From: CAYPEL01 sp036479985
GTDB lineage: Bacteria > Pseudomonadota > Gammaproteobacteria > DSM-19610
Length of the DNA: 64,000 nucleotides
Assembly (NCBI GenBank): GCA_965224815.1
Contig: CBDDAF010000003.1
Coordinates: forward strand, 186,001-250,000
Reading direction: 5' to 3'
The translations under genes were made by a program, and so were the position numbers. Of this stretch, positions 46,299-55,055 are shown one piece after another. Under the pieces are notes generated by a model. That model was not told where the DNA came from, ran no database searches, and worked only from the letters and a program-made list of their open reading frames with translations. Every line of letters begins with the position of its first letter. The stretch's first letter is position 1.

Positions 46299-46902
46299 AG
46301 AAGCTGATTTAATGGTGGGCACTGGCCAGTTGGTTGCAGGTGTCGATGAAGCGGGCCGGGGGCCTCTGGCGGGGCCGGTCATAGCGGCAGCCGTGATTCT
46401 GGATCCTGCCCGGCCAATTGAAGGACTTGCCGACTCAAAAATATTGAGTGAAAAGCGCCGTGAAAAACTCGTTATTGAAATTCGGAAATACGCACTAGCC
46501 TGGTGTGTTGGGCGTGCTGAAGTAGAAGAGATTGACCAGATTAATATTCTCCAGGCCAGCCTGTTGGCGATGCAACGCGCCGTTCAGGGGCTTGCAATCA
46601 GACCGCAGCTGGCTTTAATCGATGGCAATCGCTGTCCCACGCTTGATTGTGATGCGCAAGCAATCGTCAAAGGCGATTCAAAAGTAGCCGCCATCAGTGC
46701 AGCTTCCATCATTGCCAAGGTGACGCGTGATCATGAAATGTATGAACTGGATGCAGAATATCCAGGTTATGGATTTGCCAAGCATAAAGGTTATCCTAGT
46801 AAACAACATATTGCTGCTTTGCAGGAACTAGGCGTCAGTCCAGTGCATCGTTGTTCATATGCGCCCGTAAAGCGTGTCCTGGAACAAAGGCCTTGTCTAT
46901 AA
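46291..46902 (+). CDS. rnhB: Ribonuclease HII
   Basis: Removes ribonucleotides and RNA-DNA hybrids. I chose ATG at 46291, overlapping lpxB by eight bases; the frame is open a little further up. About 203 residues. The catalytic motif VDEAGRGPLAGPV and the later DGNRCPTL aspartate and SIIAKVTRDHEM segment are intact. Confidence 0.95.
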   Translation: MHKEADLMVGTGQLVAGVDEAGRGPLAGPVIAAAVILDPARPIEGLADSKILSEKRREKLVIEIRKYALAWCVGRAEVEEIDQINILQASLLAMQRAVQGLAIRPQLALIDGNRCPTLDCDAQAIVKGDSKVAAISAASIIAKVTRDHEMYELDAEYPGYGFAKHKGYPSKQHIAALQELGVSPVHRCSYAPVKRVLEQRPCL

Positions 46903-46913
46903 ATACTATAATT

Positions 46914-48101
46914 ATGGCGCGCCTTCTGAAAAAACTTGGTCATGCTCTCAGTCGTAAACAGACGGGTATCCGCCATATACCTTCAGGGGCAGTGAGTTCT
47001 ATACCAGGCTTTGCTGATGGCATCGAGTCATATATTAAAAATACTTCAGAGATGGTTCGAAATATCCGAACCAGTCTGAACTCAGAAACGGATGAAACAG
47101 TTATTGAAGGTAACTCACCTTTCTTTCTAACAGGGAGTCCGGCATCAGAGAACCCGCATACAAAGGTTGTGTTACTGATACACGGATTGACTGATTCACC
47201 TTTTGTGACCCGGGATCTGGCGAATACATTTAACCAACAGGGTTTTGATGTGTTATCGATTTTATTGCCTGGCCATGGAACCTGTCCGGGTGATTTGCTC
47301 GAGGTGAACTGGAGGGACTGGGTTAAAGCGCAGGCTGATGCTCTGGACGCTTTGGTTGAACGTTACTCAGATGTGTATTTGTGTGGCTTCTCACTGGGCG
47401 CTGTATTGAATCTATATCAGGCGGCAACCGATAAACGTATAAAGGGTTTGTTTCTATTTTCACCGGCTTTGCAGTTACCGCCTGCTGTTCTGATCACCTG
47501 TGGCTTATCTGGAATGAGTCAATGGTTGCCGCACCTTAAATGGATTGATATACAACCGGACGATGACTTGTTTAAATATGAATCTACTGCGGCTAATGCA
47601 ATCTGTCAAACAAGCCAGTTAGTTAATTGTGTAAAAGAGTTGCTGGTTTTATCTATGCCGGAAATTCCGGTCTTTATGGCCGCTAGTGAGGATGATGCTA
47701 CGGTACAGATATCAGCTGTTATGCCTTTTTTTGATCAGCTCAAGGCGGATCACAAACGCTTACTGTTCTATTCAACGCGTAGACAACAGTTGTCCGCCAA
47801 AGTGAGAATGATTTTTAGCGAATTGCCGGATAAGAAAATCATCAGCTCATCACATATGGCGATGATAGTAGCGCCAGATAATCCGCATTATGGGCAGCAG
47901 GGAAGTTATGCGTACTGTAATCATTATTACCAGTCAGACCCCGAAAAATATAAACGCTGTAAAGCTTTTAAGGAGGATGCGCTGGGCGAAGTGTTGAGTG
48001 AAACTAACCCGCAGCAAGTCGTCCGGCGATTGACCTATAATCCCTGGTATGATGAATTAGAACAGGAGCTAAACAAGTTTATAGAAAAGCTTGGTAACTA
48101 A
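46914..48101 (+). CDS. Alpha/beta hydrolase, carboxylesterase-like
   Basis: Predicted serine hydrolase of 395 residues, ATG at 46914 (MARLLKKLGHALSRKQ). The oxyanion segment LLIHGLTDSPF and the nucleophile elbow CGFSLGAVL are present. The C-terminal third has an extra region with paired cysteines (AYCNHYY, YKRCKAF). No signal peptide is obvious. It lies between rnhB and dnaE, a place where other gammaproteobacteria usually have nothing or lpxB neighbours, so it is accessory. Substrate unknown. Confidence 0.82.
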   Translation: MARLLKKLGHALSRKQTGIRHIPSGAVSSIPGFADGIESYIKNTSEMVRNIRTSLNSETDETVIEGNSPFFLTGSPASENPHTKVVLLIHGLTDSPFVTRDLANTFNQQGFDVLSILLPGHGTCPGDLLEVNWRDWVKAQADALDALVERYSDVYLCGFSLGAVLNLYQAATDKRIKGLFLFSPALQLPPAVLITCGLSGMSQWLPHLKWIDIQPDDDLFKYESTAANAICQTSQLVNCVKELLVLSMPEIPVFMAASEDDATVQISAVMPFFDQLKADHKRLLFYSTRRQQLSAKVRMIFSELPDKKIISSSHMAMIVAPDNPHYGQQGSYAYCNHYYQSDPEKYKRCKAFKEDALGEVLSETNPQQVVRRLTYNPWYDELEQELNKFIEKLGN

Positions 48102-48206
48102 TTGTAATTATACATATTATATAATTTAATCTTTAAGCGACAGATGCTGTAAATAAGCTTCTGTTACGCCTTGAAACTGTGCGTCTAAAGCAGGACACTT
48201 CCCCAC

Positions 48207-51200
48207 ATGACTGCCACCTTTGTCCATCTTCATCTGCACACCGAATATTCGCTGGCCGACGGAATTTTACGCATCAAACCCACAGTAAAAGCAGTGGCTG
48301 ACGCGGGTATGCCTGCAATGGCTGTCACTGACCAGAGCAACATGTTTTCAATGGTCAAATTTTACCGGGCCGCCATGTCGGCAGGCATTAAGCCTATTAT
48401 TGGTGTTGATGCATGGCTAAAAAATGAAACCAATATCAGTCAACCGTACCGTCTCTTGTTGCTTTGCCAGAATCACCAGGGTTATCTAAATCTGTCCGAT
48501 CTGGTTTCGCGCAGTTTCATGGAAGGACAGCATCAATCTGTACCCATGTTATCTGCCGAATGGATCAAAACACATAATGAAGGCTTAATAGGTTTATCAG
48601 GGGGCAGACAGGGCGCTATTGGCAATGCCTTAATAGCCGGTAATCGTGCCCTTGCAATTCAATTACTCGAAGCATCGTTGGAATGTTTTGGTGACCGTTT
48701 TTATATCGAGTTGCAAAGGACTGGCCGTTCTCAGGAAGAAGATTATCTGCACGCGGCTGTCGATCTGGCGAGCGAGTATAAAGTCCCTGTCGTTGCGACC
48801 AATGATGTGCATTTTCTTCACGCCGATGATTTCGGTGCACATGAGGCCAGAGTCTGTATCCATGATGGCAGGACGCTCAATGATCCACGCCGTCCTCGCC
48901 GCCACTCTGCGCAACAATATTTGCGTACACCAGAAGAGATGGCAACATTATTCGAAGATATTCCGGAAGCGCTGGAAAACACGGTTGAAATCGCAAAACG
49001 CTGCAATCTGGAAGTAGAGCTGGGGAAAAATTATTTACCGGATTTCCCAATTCCTGCTGGTACTACAATGGAAGCGTATTTTAGTGAACAAGCGCGCGAG
49101 GGGCTTGAAAAAAGACTGGCCGTAATTCTTGGCCCGGATAAATCCGAACAGACAGAACAACGTAAAGCTTATGCAGACCGTCTGGAAGCCGAGCTTTCTG
49201 TTATTAATGAAATGGGTTTTCCAGGCTATTTTCTAATAGTTGCCGACTTTATTATCTGGGCTAAAAAGCACGGTGTGCCGGTAGGCCCAGGTCGTGGATC
49301 AGGTGCAGGCTCACTGGTTGCTTTCGCTTTGACGATCACTGGTCTGGATCCGTTGAAATACGAATTGTTATTCGAACGTTTTCTAAATCCAGAACGTGTT
49401 TCCATGCCTGATTTCGATATTGATTTCTGCATGGAGGGGCGAGACCGGGTAATCGATTATGTGGCTGAAAAATACGGTCGCGAAAAAGTTTCTCAAATTA
49501 TCACTTACGGCTCCATGGCGGCTAAAGCGGTAGTGCGTGATGTTGGCCGAGTGTTGGGCCACCCTTATGGCTTTGTTGACCGAATTGCCAAACTGATTCC
49601 CTTTGAGATTGGTATTACGTTAGAAAAGGCACTGGAGCAGGAAGCTGCACTGCGTGAACTTTACGAACAGGATGATGAAGTCACTGCCTTAATTGATCTT
49701 GCCCGTTCACTGGAAGGTCTGGCCAGAAATGCCGGCAAACACGCAGGTGGGGTCGTGATATCGCCAACCCGGCTGACCGACTTTACTCCGATCTATTGCG
49801 AGCAGGGTGGTGCCAACGTCGTTAGTCAGTTCGATAAAGACGACGTCGAGGCTGTGGGGCTGGTGAAGTTCGACTTCCTGGGTTTGCGTACCTTAACGAT
49901 AATTGATTGGGCTACCCAGACAATCAATAAACAACGTCAGGAAGCGGGCGAGGAATGTCTGAATATTGAGACGATTCCGCTTGATGACAAGAAGACCTTC
50001 AGGTTACTGAAGCGCCATCAAACCACAGCCGTGTTTCAACTGGAATCGCGTGGCATGAAGGATTTGATCAAGCGGCTGCAACCGGATTGTTTTGAAGACA
50101 TTGTTGCTCTGGTTGCGCTGTTCCGCCCTGGTCCCTTGCAGTCTGGCATGGTAGATGATTTTATTCATCGAAAGCACGGTCGTGCAAAAGTTGAATATCC
50201 TCACCCTGATCTGGAGCCCATTTTAGAACCCACCTACGGCGTTATCCTGTATCAGGAACAGGTTATGCAGATTGCCCAGGTGCTAGCCGGTTATTCACTC
50301 GGTGGTGCAGATCTGTTACGCCGTGCCATGGGTAAAAAGAAATTGGAAGAAATGGCCAAGCAGCGCAGTTTCTTTACCGAAGGTGCGTTGAAACACGGTG
50401 TCGATGAAAAAACTGCGACCTATATTTTCGATTTGATGGAGAAGTTTGCTGGTTACGGCTTTAATAAATCTCACTCGGCGGCTTATGCGCTGGTGTCCTA
50501 TCAGACTGCCTGGCTTAAAGCTTATTACCCGTCCGCTTTCATGGCTGCGGTGTTATCAGCAGATATGGATAACACTGATAAAGTTATGGCGATGATCAAT
50601 GAATGTTGGGATATCAAACTTAAAGTGCTACCACCGGATGTTAATAGTTCGGGCTACGCCTTTACCGTAAAAGATGACCAGACCATACTTTACGGACTAG
50701 GTGCCATCAAAGGGGTAGGTGAAGCAGCCGTTGAAATCATTATTCAGGAACGCAGTCTGAACGGTGTCTATGCATCACTGGTCGATTTATGTAAACGGGT
50801 TGATTCACGTAAAGTTACCCGGCGTGTCTATGAAGCACTGATTCGTTCGGGTGGCCTGGGTTGTTTGGGCGATAATCGCGCCACACTCATGTCACAATTA
50901 CCTGACGCCATCAAATCTGCAGAACAGCATTTACGCGATGCCGATGCGGGCCAGAGTGATTTATTCGGTGGCACGGTCAGTAAAACAGAAGAACCGGTTG
51001 CGCAGGAAGCACTACCTGAGTGGGATGAAGAACAATGGCTGGCTGGTGAGAAAGCCACGCTGGGTTTGTATCTTACCAAGCATCCAATTGATCGATACCG
51101 ATCTGAATTACAGAATATTATATCCGGCAGTCTGGTTGAACTGGGCGGGCTGGATGAAAGTGCCACTTCAGGGACGGGAAGAAACAACGACCGGATAGTA

Positions 51201-51701
51201 GTTGTGGCGGGCCTGGCGATAGAGTTGCGAACTCGTCCCACACAGCGTGGTACACGCATGGCTTTTCTTACCCTGGATGACCGAACTGCACGCATGGAAA
51301 TCCGGGTCTTTTCTAAAATCTATGAGCAATACGAAGCGCTATTGGCCGTAGATAAAGTGTTAATCGTACAAGGCTCGCTGGGTTTTGATGATTACTCAGG
51401 GAGTATGCGCATGAATGCAGAATGTATTTATGACATTGACGCAGCCCGCGAAGTGTACGCCAAACAACTCATCCTGGATGTCAATGCTCTGAAAGCAGGG
51501 AATGGATTTATTCATACACTTGAAAATATACTAAAACCCTTTTGTGATGGCCAATGCCCAGTGGGTCTTAACTACCGGGCAGAATCTGCGAATACCAAAA
51601 TCACATTAGGTGAGGAATGGCGAGTTCATCCGACTGATGAATTGATCCATCGTTTGAAGGACTTGACTGGGGATGAGCAAGTCAGGGTGGTTTATAAATA
51701 G
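48207..51701 (+). CDS. dnaE: DNA polymerase III alpha subunit
   Basis: Replicative polymerase. 1164 residues, against 1160 in E. coli. The PHP domain begins with HLHLHTEYSLADG, the catalytic aspartates are in MPDFDIDFCMEGRD near residue 400, and the tandem HhH and OB-fold follow in the C-terminal third. Normally accA follows dnaE; here about 4.9 kb of accessory DNA lies between them. Confidence 0.98.
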   Translation: MTATFVHLHLHTEYSLADGILRIKPTVKAVADAGMPAMAVTDQSNMFSMVKFYRAAMSAGIKPIIGVDAWLKNETNISQPYRLLLLCQNHQGYLNLSDLVSRSFMEGQHQSVPMLSAEWIKTHNEGLIGLSGGRQGAIGNALIAGNRALAIQLLEASLECFGDRFYIELQRTGRSQEEDYLHAAVDLASEYKVPVVATNDVHFLHADDFGAHEARVCIHDGRTLNDPRRPRRHSAQQYLRTPEEMATLFEDIPEALENTVEIAKRCNLEVELGKNYLPDFPIPAGTTMEAYFSEQAREGLEKRLAVILGPDKSEQTEQRKAYADRLEAELSVINEMGFPGYFLIVADFIIWAKKHGVPVGPGRGSGAGSLVAFALTITGLDPLKYELLFERFLNPERVSMPDFDIDFCMEGRDRVIDYVAEKYGREKVSQIITYGSMAAKAVVRDVGRVLGHPYGFVDRIAKLIPFEIGITLEKALEQEAALRELYEQDDEVTALIDLARSLEGLARNAGKHAGGVVISPTRLTDFTPIYCEQGGANVVSQFDKDDVEAVGLVKFDFLGLRTLTIIDWATQTINKQRQEAGEECLNIETIPLDDKKTFRLLKRHQTTAVFQLESRGMKDLIKRLQPDCFEDIVALVALFRPGPLQSGMVDDFIHRKHGRAKVEYPHPDLEPILEPTYGVILYQEQVMQIAQVLAGYSLGGADLLRRAMGKKKLEEMAKQRSFFTEGALKHGVDEKTATYIFDLMEKFAGYGFNKSHSAAYALVSYQTAWLKAYYPSAFMAAVLSADMDNTDKVMAMINECWDIKLKVLPPDVNSSGYAFTVKDDQTILYGLGAIKGVGEAAVEIIIQERSLNGVYASLVDLCKRVDSRKVTRRVYEALIRSGGLGCLGDNRATLMSQLPDAIKSAEQHLRDADAGQSDLFGGTVSKTEEPVAQEALPEWDEEQWLAGEKATLGLYLTKHPIDRYRSELQNIISGSLVELGGLDESATSGTGRNNDRIVVVAGLAIELRTRPTQRGTRMAFLTLDDRTARMEIRVFSKIYEQYEALLAVDKVLIVQGSLGFDDYSGSMRMNAECIYDIDAAREVYAKQLILDVNALKAGNGFIHTLENILKPFCDGQCPVGLNYRAESANTKITLGEEWRVHPTDELIHRLKDLTGDEQVRVVYK

Positions 51702-51896
51702 TAACTCAATTAAGGACATATAAATTCCGGGGTCAACTCATTAGAAACCCTGGTCAATACGTCATTATTTTGTGACCCAGTTCAGAGCTGGATTATTTCG
51801 GGCGGGGCGTTTATTCTTCATAATACACCCTCGAATTATTTTCGGAGTCAGTAGAGTGTTAGAGAAAACAACCCGCGCGCCTAGAGGATAATTGTT

Positions 51897-52358
51897 GTGA
51901 TAAAAAATATGCTTTTTATGTTATTACTCCTTGTCGCGGCCGGACTCGTTGGCTGTGCTTCAAATTTATCCGGTGACAGTTATAGTCGTTCTGAGGCGCG
52001 AACTGTACAGCGGGTTGATTACGGTATCATTGAACAATTGCGGCCTGTCAAGATCGAAGGCACCAAAAGCCCAGTGGGTAGCGGCGCAGGTGCTATTGCT
52101 GGTGGTATTGCTGGCAGTAGTGCCGGTGGAGGTGCAACCAGCAAAGTCTTGGCCGTCATAGGCGCAGTTGCGGGCGGACTGGCAGGTGCCGCGATAGAAG
52201 AAGGTGTGACACGTACCCGTGGCGTGGAAATCACAGTCAAAATGGACGATGGCCAATTCATCGCCATCGTGCAGGCGCTATCACCCAATGAAAAACTTTC
52301 TGTTGGCGAGCGAGTACGTGTGATTTACAGCGGTGAAAATGTTCGTGTTGCTCATTGA
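51897..52358 (+). CDS. Glycine-zipper outer-membrane lipoprotein (SlyB/Pcp-like)
   Basis: 153-residue lipoprotein, start GTG at 51897 (ATG at 51909 is the alternative). The signal ends in the lipobox LVGC. A glycine-zipper segment (GAGAIAGGIAGSSAGGGATS, about 63-82) and the C-terminal VRVIYSGENVRVAH end match the SlyB/Pcp family, which is linked to envelope stress. First gene of the insert between dnaE and accA. Confidence 0.85.
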   Translation: MIKNMLFMLLLLVAAGLVGCASNLSGDSYSRSEARTVQRVDYGIIEQLRPVKIEGTKSPVGSGAGAIAGGIAGSSAGGGATSKVLAVIGAVAGGLAGAAIEEGVTRTRGVEITVKMDDGQFIAIVQALSPNEKLSVGERVRVIYSGENVRVAH

Positions 52359-52728
52359 GCGTTAAATAGGTTGTAGGGGCAGTAAAGAAACAGCTCCCCC
52401 AAATATCCTGCTATAAACCGATTGTAGGGATATTGGTAAACTTTCCCTGAATCACTCAATCATATTTAAGCACTGATTGTGATTTATGTGAACTGGTTCT
52501 CAGATTCATATTAAAACTTGTTAGTAACATTTTGTATATGTTTTGTGACGCACATCACATTTCTAATGTGACGTATTGGTTAAAGTATGCATCAATTAAA
52601 TGTGTTGCTAACAGAAAACCCTTAATTCATATAGCTAGCCAAGCCAGGAAAGCTGGAGGCTGCTTGTAAAATTCGCATAAAATAATAATTTTCGCTGCGG
52701 GTGAGGGTCAGTTCAGGGAAATAATAAT
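52359..52728 (+). promoter_or_regulatory. Upstream region of the beta-helix/RTX gene
   Basis: 370 bases between the glycine-zipper lipoprotein and the RTX gene. It contains the CRP-type site listed separately, a nested stem-loop at 52637-52661 (AGCC/GGCT outside, CCAG/CTGG inside) and an A/T-rich hairpin near 52678-52694. A weak second TGTGA half-site lies near 52489. The -10 box is not certain; TATGCA at 52586 is one candidate. Confidence 0.5.
52544..52559. promoter_or_regulatory. CRP/Vfr-type binding site
   Basis: TGTGA at 52544-52548, six bases, TCACA at 52555-52559: a perfect match to the cAMP-receptor-protein consensus. It is 170 bases upstream of the RTX gene start. Confidence 0.7.
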
Positions 52729-54891
52729 ATGAAAAAGGCTAATCAAATTCTCGTTGTTTTATGTTATGTATTGGCAATAAGCTTGCTTTCAAATCAGGCT
52801 GTTGCGAAAGATTGGCATGTCAATAATTTTGCTGATCTAAATACTGCAGTTACAACTGCTGAAAACGGCGATGTTGTTTATATAGCATCAGGGACTTATA
52901 CACCTGCTGTAACTGATTACTATAAAGATATAAAAGTATACAAAGATCTACGCTTTATCGGTGATGTAAATGCCCGTCCTGTATTTATTGGGCCTACAGA
53001 GTGGATAGATTCGAATGGTATATCTCACTCTGCGGGAGTCTATAAAGGAATATTCTCTATCGCAAACAATACAGTAGTATTTGAAAACATGATTTTTAAA
53101 GGTGCTGGTAATACCGATAGAAACGGGGCAGGCATCCGGGCTTCTGTCGGTGGAAATTTAACGGTAAAGAACTGTTTATTTGAAAATAATCACAATGGTG
53201 TTTTAGTCGATCACGGACATAAAAACGTTTCAATTTATGATTCTACGTTTATCGCCAATGGTGAAGGAGACGGATATTCGCATGGTGTGTATCTTCATTC
53301 AGAAAGAATCCTGGTAGAAAATAGCAATTTCCGTGATACCAAAGTTGGCAACCAAATCAAAACACTCGGCGAGTTTAGCACCATCATTCGCAACAATATT
53401 ATTGATGATGGTGTCGGTAACCCAAGTCGTGCAGTGGATATGACGGGTGGTGGTGACATTCTTATCGAGGGAAATACAATTACGCGTACTGCAAACGCAG
53501 ATAATAGTCGTATCTTTTACTACTCTGCAGGGCGCACTGATCGTGAGGCAGGAGATAGTCTAATTATTCGTAATAATACGATTTATAATAGTCACCCTAA
53601 CGCCATGTTATCTGTCAATGCAACGGATAAACCTATCACGCTTGAAAACAACACGCTTACTAATACCAACGGTGGTGTAATTGCTCTTAGCGAGGGTTTA
53701 ACCAATACAAAAAACAATATCATTGATGGAGCTATGTTAGCCGATGCTCACTATAAGGATGGCTCAATCCTTGGCAGTGAGGGAGACGACATCGAGGATA
53801 TTGTTACTGCATACCTTAAAGTTCAAAAATATAACTTCCTTGCAGGTAATGACACTATAAAAACAAGCGCTGGCATTGAAACTATTTTTGCAGGCAATGG
53901 GCATGACACCATTATATCGGGTGGCGGAAAAGATTTTGTTTATGGTGAAGAAGGTGATGACATCATCTTTGGTGAAGGTGGCGCTAATACGACTGGGATG
54001 CTCACGGGTGGCGCTGGAAATGATGTCATCGTGAGTGGCGAACAGGCTGACTATGTATTAGGTGGTAGTGGAAACGACATTCTTTATGCTATAGCTGGAT
54101 ACAACAACAATTTAAGTGGGCATGGTGGTGATGACATCATCATTGGTGGCACGAATACCGATTACCGACTCAATGGAGGAGATGGAAATGACTTTTTAGA
54201 TGGTAGAGAAGGGAATGAAAAACTCCATGGTGGTACGGGTAATGATATTTTGATTGGCGGACCTGGTGGGGAACAAAAAATTTATGGTGGCCCTGGCATT
54301 GATGTTTCTATCGTTGCAGGTAACTACGAAGATTATATTGTATCAGAGGGTAAGTCGTGGCACGAACAACCCACTACAAAAATTTCCCGTCCAGCCGCAG
54401 CACTGGTAGACAGTCCGCAATGGAATGAAATAGGTAAATGGGGAGAGGACCACCAGAGTACTGAATTTATACAATTTGATAACGGTGTGTATGATGCCGT
54501 TAATAGAACCTTTGCAGCTGGCGCGCAACGTGTCGATTTATCAATTTACGCTGCTGTACGTGTTGTACCAACCACACCTGAAGAAGTTGTTTTTTTCTTT
54601 GGCAGCAAACACCCGCAAAGTAATACGCTCCCTGTAAATGCGGCTGACTTTGATGGCGATGGAATACCTGATGATATTGATGACGATGATGATAATGACG
54701 GTTATACAGATATAGAAGAAATTTCAGCCGGATCTGACCCATTTGACTCCACTGTTATGCCAAGTTTTGATAGGTCAATCAAAGCAGAAAGCTCGAGTGG
54801 AGGCGGTAGTTCAAATCCAATTGAATTATTGATTGTTGGTCTATTGATGCTGATGCGCCGTAGAGCCTGCTATGTGAAGCAACATTGTTAA
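52729..54891 (+). CDS. Secreted beta-helix/RTX protein with GlyGly-CTERM tail
   Basis: 720 residues with a mosaic layout. Signal peptide (1-26). Right-handed parallel beta-helix, pectate-lyase-like (about 38-335), with ladders such as ILVENSNFRDT and LIIRNNTIYNS. RTX calcium-binding repeats (about 371-530) with GGAGND, GGSGND and GGTGND units. An aspartate-rich thrombospondin type-3 piece (DFDGDGIPDDIDDDDDNDG, about 640-658). A GlyGly-CTERM sorting tail (GGGSSNPIELLIVGLLMLM then RRR, about 691-712). The tail predicts processing by a rhombosortase and release by type II secretion. It is the center of the insert between dnaE and accA; substrate unknown, perhaps a polysaccharide or adhesin. Confidence 0.82.
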   Translation: MKKANQILVVLCYVLAISLLSNQAVAKDWHVNNFADLNTAVTTAENGDVVYIASGTYTPAVTDYYKDIKVYKDLRFIGDVNARPVFIGPTEWIDSNGISHSAGVYKGIFSIANNTVVFENMIFKGAGNTDRNGAGIRASVGGNLTVKNCLFENNHNGVLVDHGHKNVSIYDSTFIANGEGDGYSHGVYLHSERILVENSNFRDTKVGNQIKTLGEFSTIIRNNIIDDGVGNPSRAVDMTGGGDILIEGNTITRTANADNSRIFYYSAGRTDREAGDSLIIRNNTIYNSHPNAMLSVNATDKPITLENNTLTNTNGGVIALSEGLTNTKNNIIDGAMLADAHYKDGSILGSEGDDIEDIVTAYLKVQKYNFLAGNDTIKTSAGIETIFAGNGHDTIISGGGKDFVYGEEGDDIIFGEGGANTTGMLTGGAGNDVIVSGEQADYVLGGSGNDILYAIAGYNNNLSGHGGDDIIIGGTNTDYRLNGGDGNDFLDGREGNEKLHGGTGNDILIGGPGGEQKIYGGPGIDVSIVAGNYEDYIVSEGKSWHEQPTTKISRPAAALVDSPQWNEIGKWGEDHQSTEFIQFDNGVYDAVNRTFAAGAQRVDLSIYAAVRVVPTTPEEVVFFFGSKHPQSNTLPVNAADFDGDGIPDDIDDDDDNDGYTDIEEISAGSDPFDSTVMPSFDRSIKAESSSGGGSSNPIELLIVGLLMLMRRRACYVKQHC

Positions 54892-54913
54892 TGAATGTGC
54901 GCTGTTTTATTTG

Positions 54914-54974
54914 GTAGGAGCGGTTTAATCCAGGGCGGAGCGGAGCGTTCATCGCGGCTGAAGCCGCTCCTACA
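54914..54974. repeat. REP-like repeat, copy R5 (degraded)
   Basis: The right arm (CGCGGCTGAAGCCGCTCCTA) is intact, but the left arm has diverged after GTAGGAGCGG. It sits between the RTX gene and the hydrolase gene. Confidence 0.75.
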
Positions 54975-55055
54975 TGTTCACAATGAAGAGATGCGGGAAT
55001 TAATCAGTGGTTCCCTAAGTGCCTGCTTATCTTTATTGATTGCAACCAGGTCTGT

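Noticed and set aside
52621..52728. Cyclic-di-GMP (GEMM) riboswitch before the RTX gene
   Set aside because: The hairpin with a GAAA-containing loop is suggestive, but the conserved GEMM core sequence is absent.
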